Assembly (NCBI RefSeq): GCF_024734665.1
Contig: NZ_CP102931.1
Location: 4,772,001 to 4,836,000 of the forward strand
Source of the DNA: Variovorax paradoxus
GTDB lineage: Bacteria > Pseudomonadota > Gammaproteobacteria > Burkholderiales > Burkholderiaceae_C
DNA length: 64,000 nucleotides
Direction of reading: 5' to 3'
Of this stretch, positions 25,918 through 35,404 are shown one piece after another; within the stretch, counting starts at the first letter, position 1, and each line of letters begins with the position of its first letter. The position numbers and the translations under genes were made by a program. The notes under the pieces were generated by a model. It ran no database searches. It was given only the letters and a program-made list of their open reading frames with translations, and was not told the origin of the DNA.

Positions 25918-27042
25918 ATGACCGCCTCCGCACCCACACCGCCCTCTTCTCCCTCCGACAACTCCGAAAGCCTGGCCGATCTGCGCGTGCAGATCGACTC
26001 GCTCGACCAGCGACTGCTCAGCCTGCTCAACGAGCGGGCCCATGTGGCCGAGCTGGTTGGCGAGGTCAAGAAGCGCGAGGGCACCCCGTTCTTCCGCCCC
26101 GACCGCGTGGCGCAGGTCATCGACAAGATGCAGAAGAGCAATGGCGGTCCGCTCAAGGACCTCCACGTGGCGGCCATCTGGCGCGAAATCATGTCGGCCT
26201 GCCTGGCGCTCGAGTCGCCACAACGGGTGGCTGTGCTTGGCCCCGAAGGCACCTTCTGCGAGCAAGCCGCCATCGAATACTTCGGCGGTGCCGCCGACCT
26301 GATCTATTGCGCCAGCTTCGACGAGGTGTTCCACGCCACCGCTGCGGGCAGCGCCCAGTACGGCGTGGTCGGCGTCGAGAACTCGACCGAAGGCGTGGTC
26401 ACGCGCTCGCTCGACCTGTTCCTGCATTCGCCCACCCATGTCGTCGGCGAAGTCAGCCTGCTGGTACGTCATCACCTCCTGCGCAGCAGCAATTCGCTCG
26501 AAGGCGTGGAGGCCGTGCTGGCCCATCCGCAGGCGCTGGCACAGTGCCAGACCTGGCTGTCCAAGCACCTGCCGAACGCCGAGCGGCGCGCCGTATCGAG
26601 CAATGCCGAAGGCGCACGGCTCGCGGCCACCAACCCGGCCTGGGCCGCATTGGCCGGCGAACGCGCGGCCACCCGCTTCGGCCTGCACATCGTGGCGCAC
26701 GCCATTCAGGACGACTCGTACAACCGAACCCGCTTCTCGGTGATCTGCCTGCCGCAGACGCTGGCCATGCCGCCGGCCTCGGGCCGCGACTGCACGAGCC
26801 TGATCGTCTCGGTGCCGAACCGGCCCGGCGCGGTGCACGACCTGCTGGTGCCGCTGAAGGCCAACAACGTGTCGATGACCCGCTTCGAGTCGCGCCCCGC
26901 GCGCACAGGCCAGTGGGAGTACTACTTCTACATCGACCTCGACGGCCATCCCTCGCAGCCCAACGTGGCCGCGGCGCTGGCCGAGCTGCGCGGCCTCTGC
27001 GCCTTCTACAAGGTGCTGGGCGCCTACCCCGTCAAGGCCTGA
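25918..27042 (+). CDS. pheA: Bifunctional chorismate mutase / prephenate dehydratase (P-protein)
   Basis: A 374-residue P-protein that turns chorismate into prephenate and then phenylpyruvate. The chorismate mutase domain lies at about 20-100 (LADLRVQIDSLDQRLLSLLNERAHVAELVGEVKK). The dehydratase domain begins VAVLGPEGTFCEQAAIEYF and contains GVVGVENSTEGVV. The C-terminal ACT domain (TSLIVSVPNRPGAVHDLLVPLKANNVSMTRFESRP) provides Phe feedback inhibition, with the ESRP motif present. It follows serC by 24 bp and precedes tyrA by 19 bp. Confidence 0.97.
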   Translation: MTASAPTPPSSPSDNSESLADLRVQIDSLDQRLLSLLNERAHVAELVGEVKKREGTPFFRPDRVAQVIDKMQKSNGGPLKDLHVAAIWREIMSACLALESPQRVAVLGPEGTFCEQAAIEYFGGAADLIYCASFDEVFHATAAGSAQYGVVGVENSTEGVVTRSLDLFLHSPTHVVGEVSLLVRHHLLRSSNSLEGVEAVLAHPQALAQCQTWLSKHLPNAERRAVSSNAEGARLAATNPAWAALAGERAATRFGLHIVAHAIQDDSYNRTRFSVICLPQTLAMPPASGRDCTSLIVSVPNRPGAVHDLLVPLKANNVSMTRFESRPARTGQWEYYFYIDLDGHPSQPNVAAALAELRGLCAFYKVLGAYPVKA

Positions 27043-27061
27043 GCGGCAGGCAGACACACAG

Positions 27062-27952
27062 ATGTTCGAACAACTGGGACTGATCGGCTGCGGCCTGATG
27101 GGCGGCTCCTTTGCGCTCGCACTCAAGCGCGCGAAACTGGTGAAACGTGTGGTCGGCTACAGCAAGTCGCCCTCCACCACCGAGCGGGCACGCCAGCTCG
27201 GCGTGATCGACGTGGTAGCGCCTTCGGCGCTGCTGGCGGTGTCGGGCTCCGACATCGTGCTGCTGGCGGTGCCGGTGGCCGCATCGGAAGCCACATTCAA
27301 GGCCATCCGCCACGGCATCTCGAACGAGACGCTGGTGATGGACGTCGGCTCGACCAAGGGCGACGTGATCGAGGCCGCGCGCAACGGCCTGCAGCGCCAG
27401 TTCGCGAACTTCGTGCCCGCACACCCGATCGCCGGCAAGGAGCTCTCGGGCATCGAGCATGCCGAGGCTTCGCTGTTCACCGGCCGGCAGGTCGTGCTGA
27501 CGCCCGTGAAGACCACGCTGCGCTCGAACGTGCAGCGGGCCTCGCAGGTATGGAGCGGCATCGGCGCGCACGTCGTCACCATGACGCATGAAGAGCACGA
27601 CGCCGCCTTCGCCGCCGTGAGCCACCTGCCGCATCTGCTGGCCTTCGCGTACACCAACGCCATCGCCAGCCAGCCGCAGGGCGACCGCTTCCTGAGCCTC
27701 GGGGGACCGGGCTTTCGCGATTTCTCGCGCATCGCCGCGAGCGACCCGGTCATGTGGCGCGACGTGCTTCTGGCCAACCGCGAACAGGTGCTGCAACAGT
27801 CGCAGGCCTTCCGCAAGGCGCTGGACGATCTCGAAGCGCTGATGGCCGCGGGCGACCTGCAGGCACTGGAGCAATCCATTGCCGCCGCCAGCAAGGCCCG
27901 CGCGGCCTGGAAGCCAGCCACCGACACCTCGTCGCAGCAGCAGGACAACTGA
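27062..27952 (+). CDS. tyrA: Prephenate dehydrogenase
   Basis: A 296-residue NAD(P)-dependent dehydrogenase that converts prephenate to 4-hydroxyphenylpyruvate, or arogenate to tyrosine. The Rossmann motif is [15 protein letters not shown], followed by [23 protein letters not shown], the [10 protein letters not shown] block and the helical TyrA domain with [14 protein letters not shown]. No chorismate mutase or ACT domain is fused, so feedback control must differ from that of PheA. The stop is 1 bp before the aroA-cmk start, so the two are translationally coupled. Confidence 0.95.
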   Translation: MFEQLGLIGCGLMGGSFALALKRAKLVKRVVGYSKSPSTTERARQLGVIDVVAPSALLAVSGSDIVLLAVPVAASEATFKAIRHGISNETLVMDVGSTKGDVIEAARNGLQRQFANFVPAHPIAGKELSGIEHAEASLFTGRQVVLTPVKTTLRSNVQRASQVWSGIGAHVVTMTHEEHDAAFAAVSHLPHLLAFAYTNAIASQPQGDRFLSLGGPGFRDFSRIAASDPVMWRDVLLANREQVLQQSQAFRKALDDLEALMAAGDLQALEQSIAAASKARAAWKPATDTSSQQQDN

Positions 27953-27953
27953 G

Positions 27954-29966
27954 ATGTTCTCGACGACCTTCCTCGATCTCCCGCCCCTCGCGGGCGCGGC
28001 CGGTACGGTTCGGCTGCCGGGCTCCAAGAGCATCTCCAACCGCGTGCTGCTGCTCGCCGCGCTTGCGAGCGGCACCACCACCATCCACGACCTGCTCGAT
28101 TCCGACGACACGCGCGTGATGCTCGACGCCCTGCGCGCGCTCGGCTGCGGCATCGACCCGGACGGAAACACGCTGCGCATCACCGGCCTCGGCGGACAGC
28201 TGAAGCCCAGCGAAACGCTGCTGCCGCTGTTCCTCGGCAACGCCGGCACCGCGATGCGCCCGCTCACCGCGGCGCTGTCGCTGCTGGGTGGCGAGTTCGA
28301 GCTGAGCGGCGTTCCGCGCATGCACGAACGCCCCATCGGCGATCTCGTCGATGCGCTGACCCAGCTCGGCTGCCGCATCGACTACCTCGGCAACCCCGGC
28401 TATCCGCCGCTGCGCATCCACCCGGTGCCGCACGGCGACCTGGCGCTCGACGCCCCGATCCGCGTGCGCGGCGACGTGTCGAGCCAGTTCCTGACCGCCC
28501 TGCTGCTGGCGTTGCCGCTCGCGGCGGCCAACGACATCGTGATTGAGGTGGTCGGCGAGCTGATCTCCAAGCCATACATCGAGATCACGCTGAACCTGCT
28601 CGCGCGCTTCGGCATCCAGGTGCGGCGCGACGGCTGGGAGCGCTTCACCATTCCGGCAGGCAGCAGCTACAGCTCGCCCGGCGACATTCACGTCGAGGCC
28701 GACGCCTCGTCTGCTAGCTATTTCATAGCATTAGGCGCAATAGCGACGGGTGTTTCTGGCAAGAACGGCATCCGTATCGAAGGCGTGGGCGCCGATTCGA
28801 TCCAGGGCGACATCCGCTTCATCGACGCCGCCCGCCAGATGGGCGCGCTGGTCGACAGTGGCCCGAACTGGCTCGAAGTGCGTCGCGGCGCCTGGCCGCT
28901 CAAGGCCATCGACCTCGACGCCAACCACATCCCCGACGCCGCGATGACGCTGGCCGTGATGGCGCTCTACGCCGACGGTCCGAGCACGCTGCGCAACATC
29001 GCAAGCTGGCGCGTGAAGGAAACCGATCGCATCGACGCCATGGCCAACGAGCTGAAGAAGCTCGGCGCTACCGTCGAGGCCGGCCCCGACTTCATCCGCG
29101 TGCATCCGCTGGCGCAGGCCGGCTGGCGTCCGGCGAGCATCCACACCTACGATGATCACCGCGTGGCCATGTGCTTCTCGCTCGCGGCATTCAATCCGGC
29201 GGGGGTGCCGGTGCGCATCCTCGATCCGCACTGCGTCGCCAAGACCTTCCCCGACTATTTCGAGACCCTGTTCTCGGTGGCCGAGGCCGCCGAGGTGCCG
29301 GTGATCTGCATCGACGGCCCGACCGCCTCCGGCAAGGGTACGCTCGCGGCCGAGGTGGCGCGCCTGCTGGGCTACCACTACCTCGATTCGGGCTCGCTCT
29401 ACCGCGTGACCGGCCTGGCCATGCGTCGTGCGGGCCTGAGCGCCGACACCCAGCACGAGGCGCAAATTGCCACCCTCGCGGCCGCCCTGCCCCTGCAGTT
29501 CACCGAAGGAAAGGTGCTGCTGGCCGGCGAAGACGTCAGTGACGACATCCGCACCGAAGCCGCCGGCATGGACGCCTCCCGCGTCTCCACGCTGCCGGCC
29601 GTGCGCGAGGCGCTGCTGGCCCTGCAGCAGCGCTTTCGCCAACTGCCAGGCCTGGTGGCCGACGGGCGCGACATGGGCACCGTGATCTTCCCCGACGCGG
29701 CGCTCAAGGTCTTCCTCACGGCCAGCGCCGCCCAGCGCGCCGAACGGCGGCATAAGCAGTTGATTTCAAAGGGTATTTCGACTACACTCGACAGTCTTCG
29801 CTCCGACTTGGAAGCTCGTGATGCCCGGGACTCATCCCGCAGCGTTGCCCCTCTGAAGCCGGCGCAAGACGCTCGCCACCTCGACAACTCCCAGTTGTCC
29901 ATCGAACAATCGATCGACACAGTGTTGGACTGGTGGCAACAAGTACAGCCTTTCAAGCCCGCTTGA
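27954..29966 (+). CDS. aroA-cmk: Fused EPSP synthase / cytidylate kinase
   Basis: A 670-residue fusion. Residues 1 to about 435 are 5-enolpyruvylshikimate-3-phosphate synthase: [69 protein letters not shown] and [15 protein letters not shown] are all present. From about 447 on it is cytidylate kinase: P-loop [39 protein letters not shown] and [16 protein letters not shown]. The junction ([21 protein letters not shown]) has no stop and both halves look complete, so this is a true fusion of enzymes of unrelated pathways that are adjacent genes elsewhere. The fusion occurs in Comamonadaceae. rpsA follows, as in the classical cmk–rpsA order. Confidence 0.95.
   Translation: MFSTTFLDLPPLAGAAGTVRLPGSKSISNRVLLLAALASGTTTIHDLLDSDDTRVMLDALRALGCGIDPDGNTLRITGLGGQLKPSETLLPLFLGNAGTAMRPLTAALSLLGGEFELSGVPRMHERPIGDLVDALTQLGCRIDYLGNPGYPPLRIHPVPHGDLALDAPIRVRGDVSSQFLTALLLALPLAAANDIVIEVVGELISKPYIEITLNLLARFGIQVRRDGWERFTIPAGSSYSSPGDIHVEADASSASYFIALGAIATGVSGKNGIRIEGVGADSIQGDIRFIDAARQMGALVDSGPNWLEVRRGAWPLKAIDLDANHIPDAAMTLAVMALYADGPSTLRNIASWRVKETDRIDAMANELKKLGATVEAGPDFIRVHPLAQAGWRPASIHTYDDHRVAMCFSLAAFNPAGVPVRILDPHCVAKTFPDYFETLFSVAEAAEVPVICIDGPTASGKGTLAAEVARLLGYHYLDSGSLYRVTGLAMRRAGLSADTQHEAQIATLAAALPLQFTEGKVLLAGEDVSDDIRTEAAGMDASRVSTLPAVREALLALQQRFRQLPGLVADGRDMGTVIFPDAALKVFLTASAAQRAERRHKQLISKGISTTLDSLRSDLEARDARDSSRSVAPLKPAQDARHLDNSQLSIEQSIDTVLDWWQQVQPFKPA
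28717..28729. repeat. AT-rich palindrome inside aroA
   Basis: The perfect inverted repeat GCTAT-TTC-ATAGC lies in the aroA frame, within a stretch of about 45 bp with atypical A/T-ending codons (TCT GCT AGC TAT TTC ATA GCA TTA). It encodes the conserved EPSP synthase block [13 protein letters not shown], so the protein is intact. It resembles short palindromic repeats scattered in Comamonadaceae genomes. Confidence 0.5.
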
Positions 29967-29971
29967 AAGGC
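29948..29971 (+). terminator. Hairpin overlapping the aroA-cmk stop codon
   Basis: A perfect 10-bp stem (gcctttcaag / cttgaaaggc, loop cccg) includes the TGA stop at 29964-29966. No T-run follows, so it is not a standard intrinsic terminator; it may slow polymerase or protect the mRNA 3' end. The following gap to rpsA holds two tandem copies of ggaatatcccg (29983-30004) and presumably the rpsA promoter and leader, but no convincing promoter boxes are seen. Confidence 0.5.
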
Positions 29972-30182
29972 TGGCGCAAGACGGAATATCCCGGGAATAT
30001 CCCGAAATATTCATAAGGCGCGTACCGCTCCAGCAGGCTCCTTCCGCGCGACAGCGCACCGGCCTGCTGGTTGTTCAACCAACCCGGGCTCACGCCCACA
30101 AACCGCCGTCTACAGACCCACAGCAGCCGCACGCAATTTCGCAAGAGCGCCTGCCAACCCTGCCTGACGGAAGGAACCATAA

Positions 30183-31871
30183 ATGTCTGAATCTTTTGCC
30201 GACCTATTCGAAGAGTCCCTGAAGCGTTCCGAAATGCGCACTGGCGAGGTCATCACGGCCGAAGTCGTGCGTGTCGAACACAACCACGTCGTCGTCAACG
30301 CCGGTCTGAAGTCCGAAGCGTATGTGCCGATCGAAGAGTTCAAGAACGACAAGGGCGAACTCGAAGTTCAGGCCGGCGATTTCGTTTCCGTTGCCATCGG
30401 CAGCGTTGAGAACGGCTACGGCGACACCATCCTCTCGCGCGACACCGCCAAGCGTCTGGCTTCGTGGCTCGCCCTCGAGAAGGCACTGGAATCGGGCGAC
30501 TTCGTCACCGGCACCACCAGCGGCAAGGTCAAGGGCGGCCTCACGGTCCTGGTCAATGGCATCCGCGCTTTCCTGCCGGGCTCGCTGATCGACACGCGTC
30601 CGATCAAGGACCTGACCCCGTACGAAAACAAGACCCTCGAATTCAAGGTCATCAAGCTCGACCGCAAGCGCAACAACGTCGTGCTGTCGCGCCGTGCCGT
30701 GGTCGAAGCCAGCATGGGCGAAGAACGCGCCAAGCTGATGGAAACGCTGAAGGAAGGCGCAGTCGTGCGCGGCGTGGTCAAGAACATCACCGAATACGGT
30801 GCGTTCGTGGATCTCGGCGGCATCGACGGCCTGCTGCACATCACCGACATGGCATGGCGCCGTGTTCGCCACCCGAGCGAAGTCGTTCAGGCCGGCCAGG
30901 AAATCACCGCCAAGATCCTCAAGTTCGACACCGAGAAGAACCGTGTCTCGCTGGGTCTCAAGCAAATGGGTGACGACCCGTGGATGGGCGTTTCGCGCCG
31001 CTACCCGCAATCGACCCGCCTGTTCGGCAAGGTCACGAACATTGCCGACTACGGCGCGTTCGTCGAACTCGAACCCGGCATCGAAGGCCTGGTGCACGTC
31101 TCCGAAATGGACTGGACCAACAAGAACATCGCTCCGAACAAGATCGTCTCGCTGGGCGACGAAGTCGAAGTCATGGTCCTGGAAATCGACGAAGACAAGC
31201 GCCGCATCAGCCTGGGCATGAAGCAGTGCAAGGCCAACCCGTGGCAAGAGTTCGCGCAAAACACCAAGCGCGGCGACCGCGTCAAGGGCCCGATCAAGTC
31301 GATCACCGACTTCGGCGTGTTCGTGGGTCTGGCTGCCGGCATCGACGGCCTGGTTCACCTGTCGGACCTCTCGTGGAACGAAGCCGGCGAAACCGCCGTT
31401 CGCAACTACAAGAAGGGCCAGGAAGTCGAAGCGATCGTGTTGGCAGTCGACGTCGACCGCGAGCGCATCAGCCTGGGCATCAAGCAGCTCGACAGCGACC
31501 CGTTCACCACGTTCACCACCGTGAACGACAAGGGCCAGATCGTGACCGGCAAGGTCAAGACCGTGGACGCCCGCGGCGCTGAAATCGACCTGGGTGAGGA
31601 CATCCTCGGCTACCTGCGTGCTTCGGAAATCTCGCGCGACCGCGTTGAAGATGCCCGCAACGTGCTGAAGGAAGGCGACGAAGTCACCGCCATCGTCGTG
31701 AATGTGGATCGCAAGACCCGCAACATCCAGCTGTCGATCAAGCAGAAGGACATGGTCGACGAACAAGGCGCCATGGCCAGCCTGAGCCAGCAGTCGGCAC
31801 GCGAAAACGCGGGCACGACCAGCCTGGGCGCACTGCTGCGCGCCAAGCTCGACAACAACGACAGCAAGTAA
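30183..31871 (+). CDS. rpsA: 30S ribosomal protein S1
   Basis: A 562-residue protein with six S1 RNA-binding repeats, needed to bring structured mRNAs to the 30S subunit. Repeats are recognisable from blocks such as [44 protein letters not shown] and [21 protein letters not shown]. The typical start [24 protein letters not shown] is preceded by a good AAGGA ribosome site. In E. coli S1 represses its own translation through the leader, and the 216-bp leader region here would permit that. A strong terminator follows the gene, and ihfB lies just downstream. Confidence 0.98.
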   Translation: MSESFADLFEESLKRSEMRTGEVITAEVVRVEHNHVVVNAGLKSEAYVPIEEFKNDKGELEVQAGDFVSVAIGSVENGYGDTILSRDTAKRLASWLALEKALESGDFVTGTTSGKVKGGLTVLVNGIRAFLPGSLIDTRPIKDLTPYENKTLEFKVIKLDRKRNNVVLSRRAVVEASMGEERAKLMETLKEGAVVRGVVKNITEYGAFVDLGGIDGLLHITDMAWRRVRHPSEVVQAGQEITAKILKFDTEKNRVSLGLKQMGDDPWMGVSRRYPQSTRLFGKVTNIADYGAFVELEPGIEGLVHVSEMDWTNKNIAPNKIVSLGDEVEVMVLEIDEDKRRISLGMKQCKANPWQEFAQNTKRGDRVKGPIKSITDFGVFVGLAAGIDGLVHLSDLSWNEAGETAVRNYKKGQEVEAIVLAVDVDRERISLGIKQLDSDPFTTFTTVNDKGQIVTGKVKTVDARGAEIDLGEDILGYLRASEISRDRVEDARNVLKEGDEVTAIVVNVDRKTRNIQLSIKQKDMVDEQGAMASLSQQSARENAGTTSLGALLRAKLDNNDSK

Positions 31872-31882
31872 GCTGAGTCGGA

Positions 31883-31920
31883 AGACAGAGCAGGCCTTGG
31901 GGCCGCTCTGTCTTTTTTTT
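31883..31920 (+). terminator. Rho-independent terminator of rpsA
   Basis: A 9-bp stem (agacagagc / gctctgtct) with an inner GC-rich loop is followed by eight Ts, 11 bp past the rpsA stop. Confidence 0.9.
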
Positions 31921-31949
31921 CGTCCACGTTTTTCGTTTATGTTCGGCCT

Positions 31950-32279
31950 ATGACCCGCTCAGACCTCGTCGAAGAACTCGCAGCGCGCTTTGCACAGCTC
32001 ACGCACCGCGATGCCGAATACGCCGTCAAGACCATCCTCGACGCCATGAGCGACGCGCTGGTGCGCGGACACCGCATCGAGATCCGTGGCTTCGGCAGCT
32101 TCTCGGTCAACCGTCGTCCGCCGCGCATCGGCCGCAACCCGCGTTCGGGCGAGAGCGTGCAGATTCCCGAGAAGCGGGTGCCGCACTTCAAGCCCGGCAA
32201 GGCGCTGCGCGAAGCCGTCGATGCACGCACCGCGGAGCTCGACGCCGGCGGCAAGGAAGCCAAGGGCCGCAAGGCCTGA
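31950..32279 (+). CDS. ihfB: Integration host factor subunit beta
   Basis: A 109-residue DNA-bending protein of the HU/IHF family that pairs with Ihf[31 protein letters not shown] forms the helical dimer part. [41 protein letters not shown] contains the beta arms with the intercalating Pro of RNPRSGE. A short lysine-rich tail ends the protein. The rpsA–ihfB neighbourhood is highly conserved in proteobacteria. IHF would be expected to assist the sigma-54 promoters found elsewhere in this window. Confidence 0.95.
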   Translation: MTRSDLVEELAARFAQLTHRDAEYAVKTILDAMSDALVRGHRIEIRGFGSFSVNRRPPRIGRNPRSGESVQIPEKRVPHFKPGKALREAVDARTAELDAGGKEAKGRKA

Positions 32280-32336
32280 CCAGCAGCCGGTCCCGATGGT
32301 TGCAAACGTAGAATCGTCCCGCCAACGGGAACGTGC

Positions 32337-32672
32337 ATGAAATACCTCCTGTGGCTGCTCAAGGCAGCCATTTTTTTTACGCTCTTCGCTTTCGCGCTGA
32401 ACAACCAGCACGACGCGACCGTCTATTTCTTCTTCGGCACCTACTGGCGTGCGCCGCTGGTGCTCGTCGTGCTCGCGGCATTTGCCGGCGGGCTCGTGGT
32501 CGGTGCACTGGGCATGCTGCCCGGCTGGTGGAAGCACCGCACCGCCGCGGCGCAACTGCCTGCCGCTGCCGAAACGCAGGCATCCACGCCGTCGACCACC
32601 GCGGTTGCACCGGCAGCCGCACCCTCCATCTCCGCCACCGACCTCCCCGCCGTACGTCAACATGGACTTTGA
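32337..32672 (+). CDS. lapA: LapA family inner membrane protein
   Basis: A 111-residue protein of the LapA (YciS, DUF1049) family. Two transmembrane segments are visible (LLWLLKAAIFFTLFAFAL and APLVLVVLAAFAGGLVVGALGMLPG) with NNQHDATVYFFFGTYW between them, the family signature. The C-terminal tail is Ala/Pro-rich. LapA works with LapB in control of lipopolysaccharide synthesis. It overlaps lapB by 11 bp, so the two are translated together. Confidence 0.9.
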   Translation: MKYLLWLLKAAIFFTLFAFALNNQHDATVYFFFGTYWRAPLVLVVLAAFAGGLVVGALGMLPGWWKHRTAAAQLPAAAETQASTPSTTAVAPAAAPSISATDLPAVRQHGL

Positions 32673-33831
32673 TCCCAGCTGGCTGCTGATCAGCCTGCCC
32701 GTCGCCTTCGTGCTGGGCTGGCTCGCATCGCGCTTCGACATCCGGCAACTCAAGCTCGAGAACCGCCAGGCCCCCAAGGCCTACTTTCGCGGCCTCAACT
32801 TCCTGCTCAACGAACAGCAGGACCAGGCCATCGACGCCTTCATCGAGGCCGTGCAGAACGACCCCGACACGCAAGAGCTGCACTTCGCACTCGGCAACCT
32901 CTTTCGCCGTCGCGGCGAGTACCAGCGCGCAGTGCGCGTGCACGAGCACCTGCTGGGCCGCGGCGACTTGAGCCGCAGCGATCGCGAACGCGCACAGCAC
33001 GCGCTGGCGCAAGACTTTCTGCGCGCCGGCCTGCTCGATCGCGCCGAAGCCGCGCTGCAAAAGCTCGAGGGCACGCGCTACGAGAACGAGGCGCGGCTCT
33101 CGCTGCTGGCCATCTACGAGCGCTCGCGCGAATGGGCACAGGCCGCCGACGTGGCGCAGAAGCTCGATGAATCAGACCAGGCCAGCTACAGCACGCGCCG
33201 CGCGCATCACCTCTGCGAGCAAGCCACCGAGCGCGTGGCGGCAGGCGACCTGCCCGGCGCGGCAAAGCTGCTCGCGCAGGCCGTCGAGCTCGCGCCGCAG
33301 GCACCGCGGCCCGCCATCGACACGGCCAACCTGCAGCTGCGCAACGGCGAAGCAGCCGCAGCCTTCGATACGCTCGTGGCCCTGAGCGAGACCGCACCGC
33401 TGGCACTGCCGCTCTACGCCGCCGCGCTGCAGCAGGCTGCCGTGGCCGCGCACCGCGAAGGCGAAGCGCTCGCGCTGCTGCAACGCCGCTACGTGGAGTC
33501 GCCGTCGATCGACGTGCTCGAGGCGCTGATGGCGCTCGGCGGCACACCGACCGCCACCGCCGAAGAACCCAACCCCACGCCGCGCGACGGCTACATCGCG
33601 CATCTTGCGCAGCAACCCTCGCTGGTCGCGGCCTCGCGCTGGCTCGCGGGTGAGCACTTCGAACACCAGCAGTTCCATCCGCAAGTGCAACGCGCGCTCG
33701 ACCAGGCCACCCGGCCGCTCATGCGCTACCGCTGCGCAGCCTGCGGTTTCGAGGCGCACCAGTACTTCTGGCACTGCCCCGGCTGCCAGGCCTGGGACAG
33801 CTATCCGCCGCGCCGCGTCGAAGAACTCTGA
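32662..33831 (+). CDS. lapB: Lipopolysaccharide assembly protein LapB
   Basis: A 389-residue inner-membrane-anchored protein that promotes FtsH degradation of LpxC and so balances LPS and phospholipid synthesis. A single N-terminal anchor (WLLISLPVAFVLGWLAS) is followed by tetratricopeptide repeats (YFRGLNFLLNEQQDQAIDAFIEAV, LHFALGNLFRRRGEYQRAVRVHE). A C-terminal rubredoxin-like metal knuckle (YRCAACGFEAHQYFWHCPGCQAWDSYPP) has four Cys arranged C-x2-C...C-x2-C. The ATG at 32662 places the anchor at the N-terminus; the longer frame is lapA read out of phase. Confidence 0.95.
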   Translation: MDFDPSWLLISLPVAFVLGWLASRFDIRQLKLENRQAPKAYFRGLNFLLNEQQDQAIDAFIEAVQNDPDTQELHFALGNLFRRRGEYQRAVRVHEHLLGRGDLSRSDRERAQHALAQDFLRAGLLDRAEAALQKLEGTRYENEARLSLLAIYERSREWAQAADVAQKLDESDQASYSTRRAHHLCEQATERVAAGDLPGAAKLLAQAVELAPQAPRPAIDTANLQLRNGEAAAAFDTLVALSETAPLALPLYAAALQQAAVAAHREGEALALLQRRYVESPSIDVLEALMALGGTPTATAEEPNPTPRDGYIAHLAQQPSLVAASRWLAGEHFEHQQFHPQVQRALDQATRPLMRYRCAACGFEAHQYFWHCPGCQAWDSYPPRRVEEL

Positions 33832-33968
33832 TCACATTTCTGAACAATGGTCACGTAGAAGCCGGCACGGCTTTCACGAGTCAACGCCCTTCTTTCTCTC
33901 CTCGTTGAGCCTGGGCCGACGTTTCTGTCGGCTGTCACTCATCAACAAAAAAGAGGGAGTTTTTCATC

Positions 33969-34289
33969 ATGTTCAAGAAAATCCTGGCCACCACGGCCTT
34001 GCTGTTCGCAGCCGTTTCGTTCGCCGCCGTCGACGTCAACAAAGGTACCGAGGCCGACCTCGACGGCGTCAAGGGCGTTGGCCCGTCGATGTCCAAGCGC
34101 ATCCTCGAAGCGCGCAAGGAAGGCGAGTTCAAGGACTGGCCCGACCTCATGCAGCGCGTCAAAGGCGTGAAGGAGAAGAAGGCGGCCAAGCTGTCGGCCG
34201 AAGGCCTGACGGTCAATGGCAAGAGCTTCGGTGATGCGGCACCTGCGGCCTCGAAGGAAGCGAAGGCTCCCAAGGCTGCCAAGCCCTGA
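33969..34289 (+). CDS. ComEA-like helix-hairpin-helix DNA-binding protein
   Basis: A 106-residue exported protein with a signal peptide (MFKKILATTALLFAAVSFAA) and a single helix-hairpin-helix domain (VDVNKGTEADLDGVKGVGPSMSKRILEARKEGEFKDWPDLMQRVKGV). The ADLDGVKGVGPSMSKRI hairpin is the DNA backbone contact. An Ala/Lys-rich tail ends it. Periplasmic ComEA binds incoming DNA in natural transformation, and small ComEA-like proteins are frequent in this lineage, so a DNA-uptake role is likely but unproven. It stands alone and ends at a clear terminator. Confidence 0.85.
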   Translation: MFKKILATTALLFAAVSFAAVDVNKGTEADLDGVKGVGPSMSKRILEARKEGEFKDWPDLMQRVKGVKEKKAAKLSAEGLTVNGKSFGDAAPAASKEAKAPKAAKP

Positions 34290-34311
34290 TTCCGCTCCGG
34301 TAGAAATATGC

Positions 34312-34335
34312 AAAGCCGCCTTCGGGCGGCTTTTT
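34312..34335 (+). terminator. Rho-independent terminator after the ComEA-like gene
   Basis: A stem (aaagccgcc / ggcggcttt) with a TTCG tetraloop is followed by Ts, 23 bp after the stop. Confidence 0.9.
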
Positions 34336-34369
34336 CATGCGCGCCATGGCAGGGAAATGCCTCAGGAAG

Positions 34370-34385
34370 TGGTCCGGAATTTGCA
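34370..34385 (+). promoter_or_regulatory. Sigma-54 (-24/-12) type promoter of the TRAP operon
   Basis: The bases TGGTCCGGAATTTGCA keep the invariant GG and GC of TGGCACG-N4-TTGCA at the right 10-bp spacing, with a perfect TTGCA -12 box and two mismatches in the -24 box. It lies 48 bp before the dctP start, with a start site near 34397. TRAP/Dct operons are classically driven by sigma-54 and DctD-type activators; no such regulator is adjacent here. Confidence 0.65.
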
Positions 34386-34432
34386 CGTAAGCTTCCTTTC
34401 GTTTTGCTTTCAATCCATTCCGGAGCGCGTAC

Positions 34433-35401
34433 ATGAATCACAAGTTCGGCATTGCCCTCGCGGGCCTCACCCTCGGCGCCGCAGCCTTCGCGCAGACCAA
34501 GTGGGACCTCCCCACGGCCTACCCGGCTACCAACTACCACACGGAAAACATCACCCAGTTCGCGAAGGACGTCGACGCAGCCACGGGCGGCAAGGTGAAG
34601 ATCACGGTGCATGCCAACGCCTCGCTGTTCAAGGCGCCCGAGATCAAGCGCGCCGTGCAAAGCGGCCAGGCGCAGGCCGGCGAGATCCTGCTGGCCAACT
34701 ACGCGAACGAGAACCCGATCTACGCGCTCGACGGCGTGCCCTTCCTCGCCACCACCTACCCCGAGGCAAGAAAGCTCTACGACGCATCGAAGCCCGCCAT
34801 GGACAAGTTGCTCGCGGCCCAGGGCATCAAGGTGCTGTTCATGGTGCCGTGGGCGCCGCAGGGCATCTACACAAAGAAGGAAATCGGCTCGGTGGCCGAC
34901 CTGCGCGGCATCAAGTGGCGTGCCTACAGCCCGGCCACCGCCAAGATCGCCGAACTCATCGGCGCGCAGCCGGTGCAGATCCAGCAGGCCGAGCTCAGCG
35001 CGGCCATGGCCACGGGCGTGATCGAGAGCTACATGAGCTCGGGCTCCACCGGCTACGACACCAAGACCTACGAGCACATCAAGAACTTCTACGACACGCA
35101 GGCCTGGATTCCGAAGAACGCGATTCTCGTCAACGCCAAGGCCTTCGATGCGCTCGACGCCACCACCAAGGCAGCCGTCACCAAGGCCGCAGCCGATGCC
35201 GAGGTGCGCGGCTGGAAGGTCGCGCAGGAGAAGAACGACGAGTACAAGCGCCTGCTCGCCGAGCGCGGCATGAAGGTGCACAAGCCCTCGCCCAAGCTCG
35301 ACGCGGACATGCGCCAGGTCGGCGGCATCATGCAGACCGACTGGCTCAAGGCCGCCGGTGCCGATGGCGCCGCCATCGTCGACGCTTATAAAAAGAAGTA
35401 A
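34433..35401 (+). CDS. dctP: TRAP transporter substrate-binding protein DctP
   Basis: A 322-residue periplasmic binding protein of the DctP family that captures an organic acid for the DctQM permease. A short signal peptide (HKFGIALAGLTLGAAAFA) precedes TKWDLPTAYPATNYHTENITQFAKDVDAATGGKVKITVHANASLFKAPEIKRAV. The region with the ligand-salt-bridge Arg is present (GIKWRAYSPATAKIAELIGAQPVQI). It starts the operon, 3 bp before dctQ. The ligand is not predictable; C4-dicarboxylates, keto acids and aromatic acids are all known for the family. Confidence 0.93.
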   Translation: MNHKFGIALAGLTLGAAAFAQTKWDLPTAYPATNYHTENITQFAKDVDAATGGKVKITVHANASLFKAPEIKRAVQSGQAQAGEILLANYANENPIYALDGVPFLATTYPEARKLYDASKPAMDKLLAAQGIKVLFMVPWAPQGIYTKKEIGSVADLRGIKWRAYSPATAKIAELIGAQPVQIQQAELSAAMATGVIESYMSSGSTGYDTKTYEHIKNFYDTQAWIPKNAILVNAKAFDALDATTKAAVTKAAADAEVRGWKVAQEKNDEYKRLLAERGMKVHKPSPKLDADMRQVGGIMQTDWLKAAGADGAAIVDAYKKK

Positions 35402-35404
35402 GCC

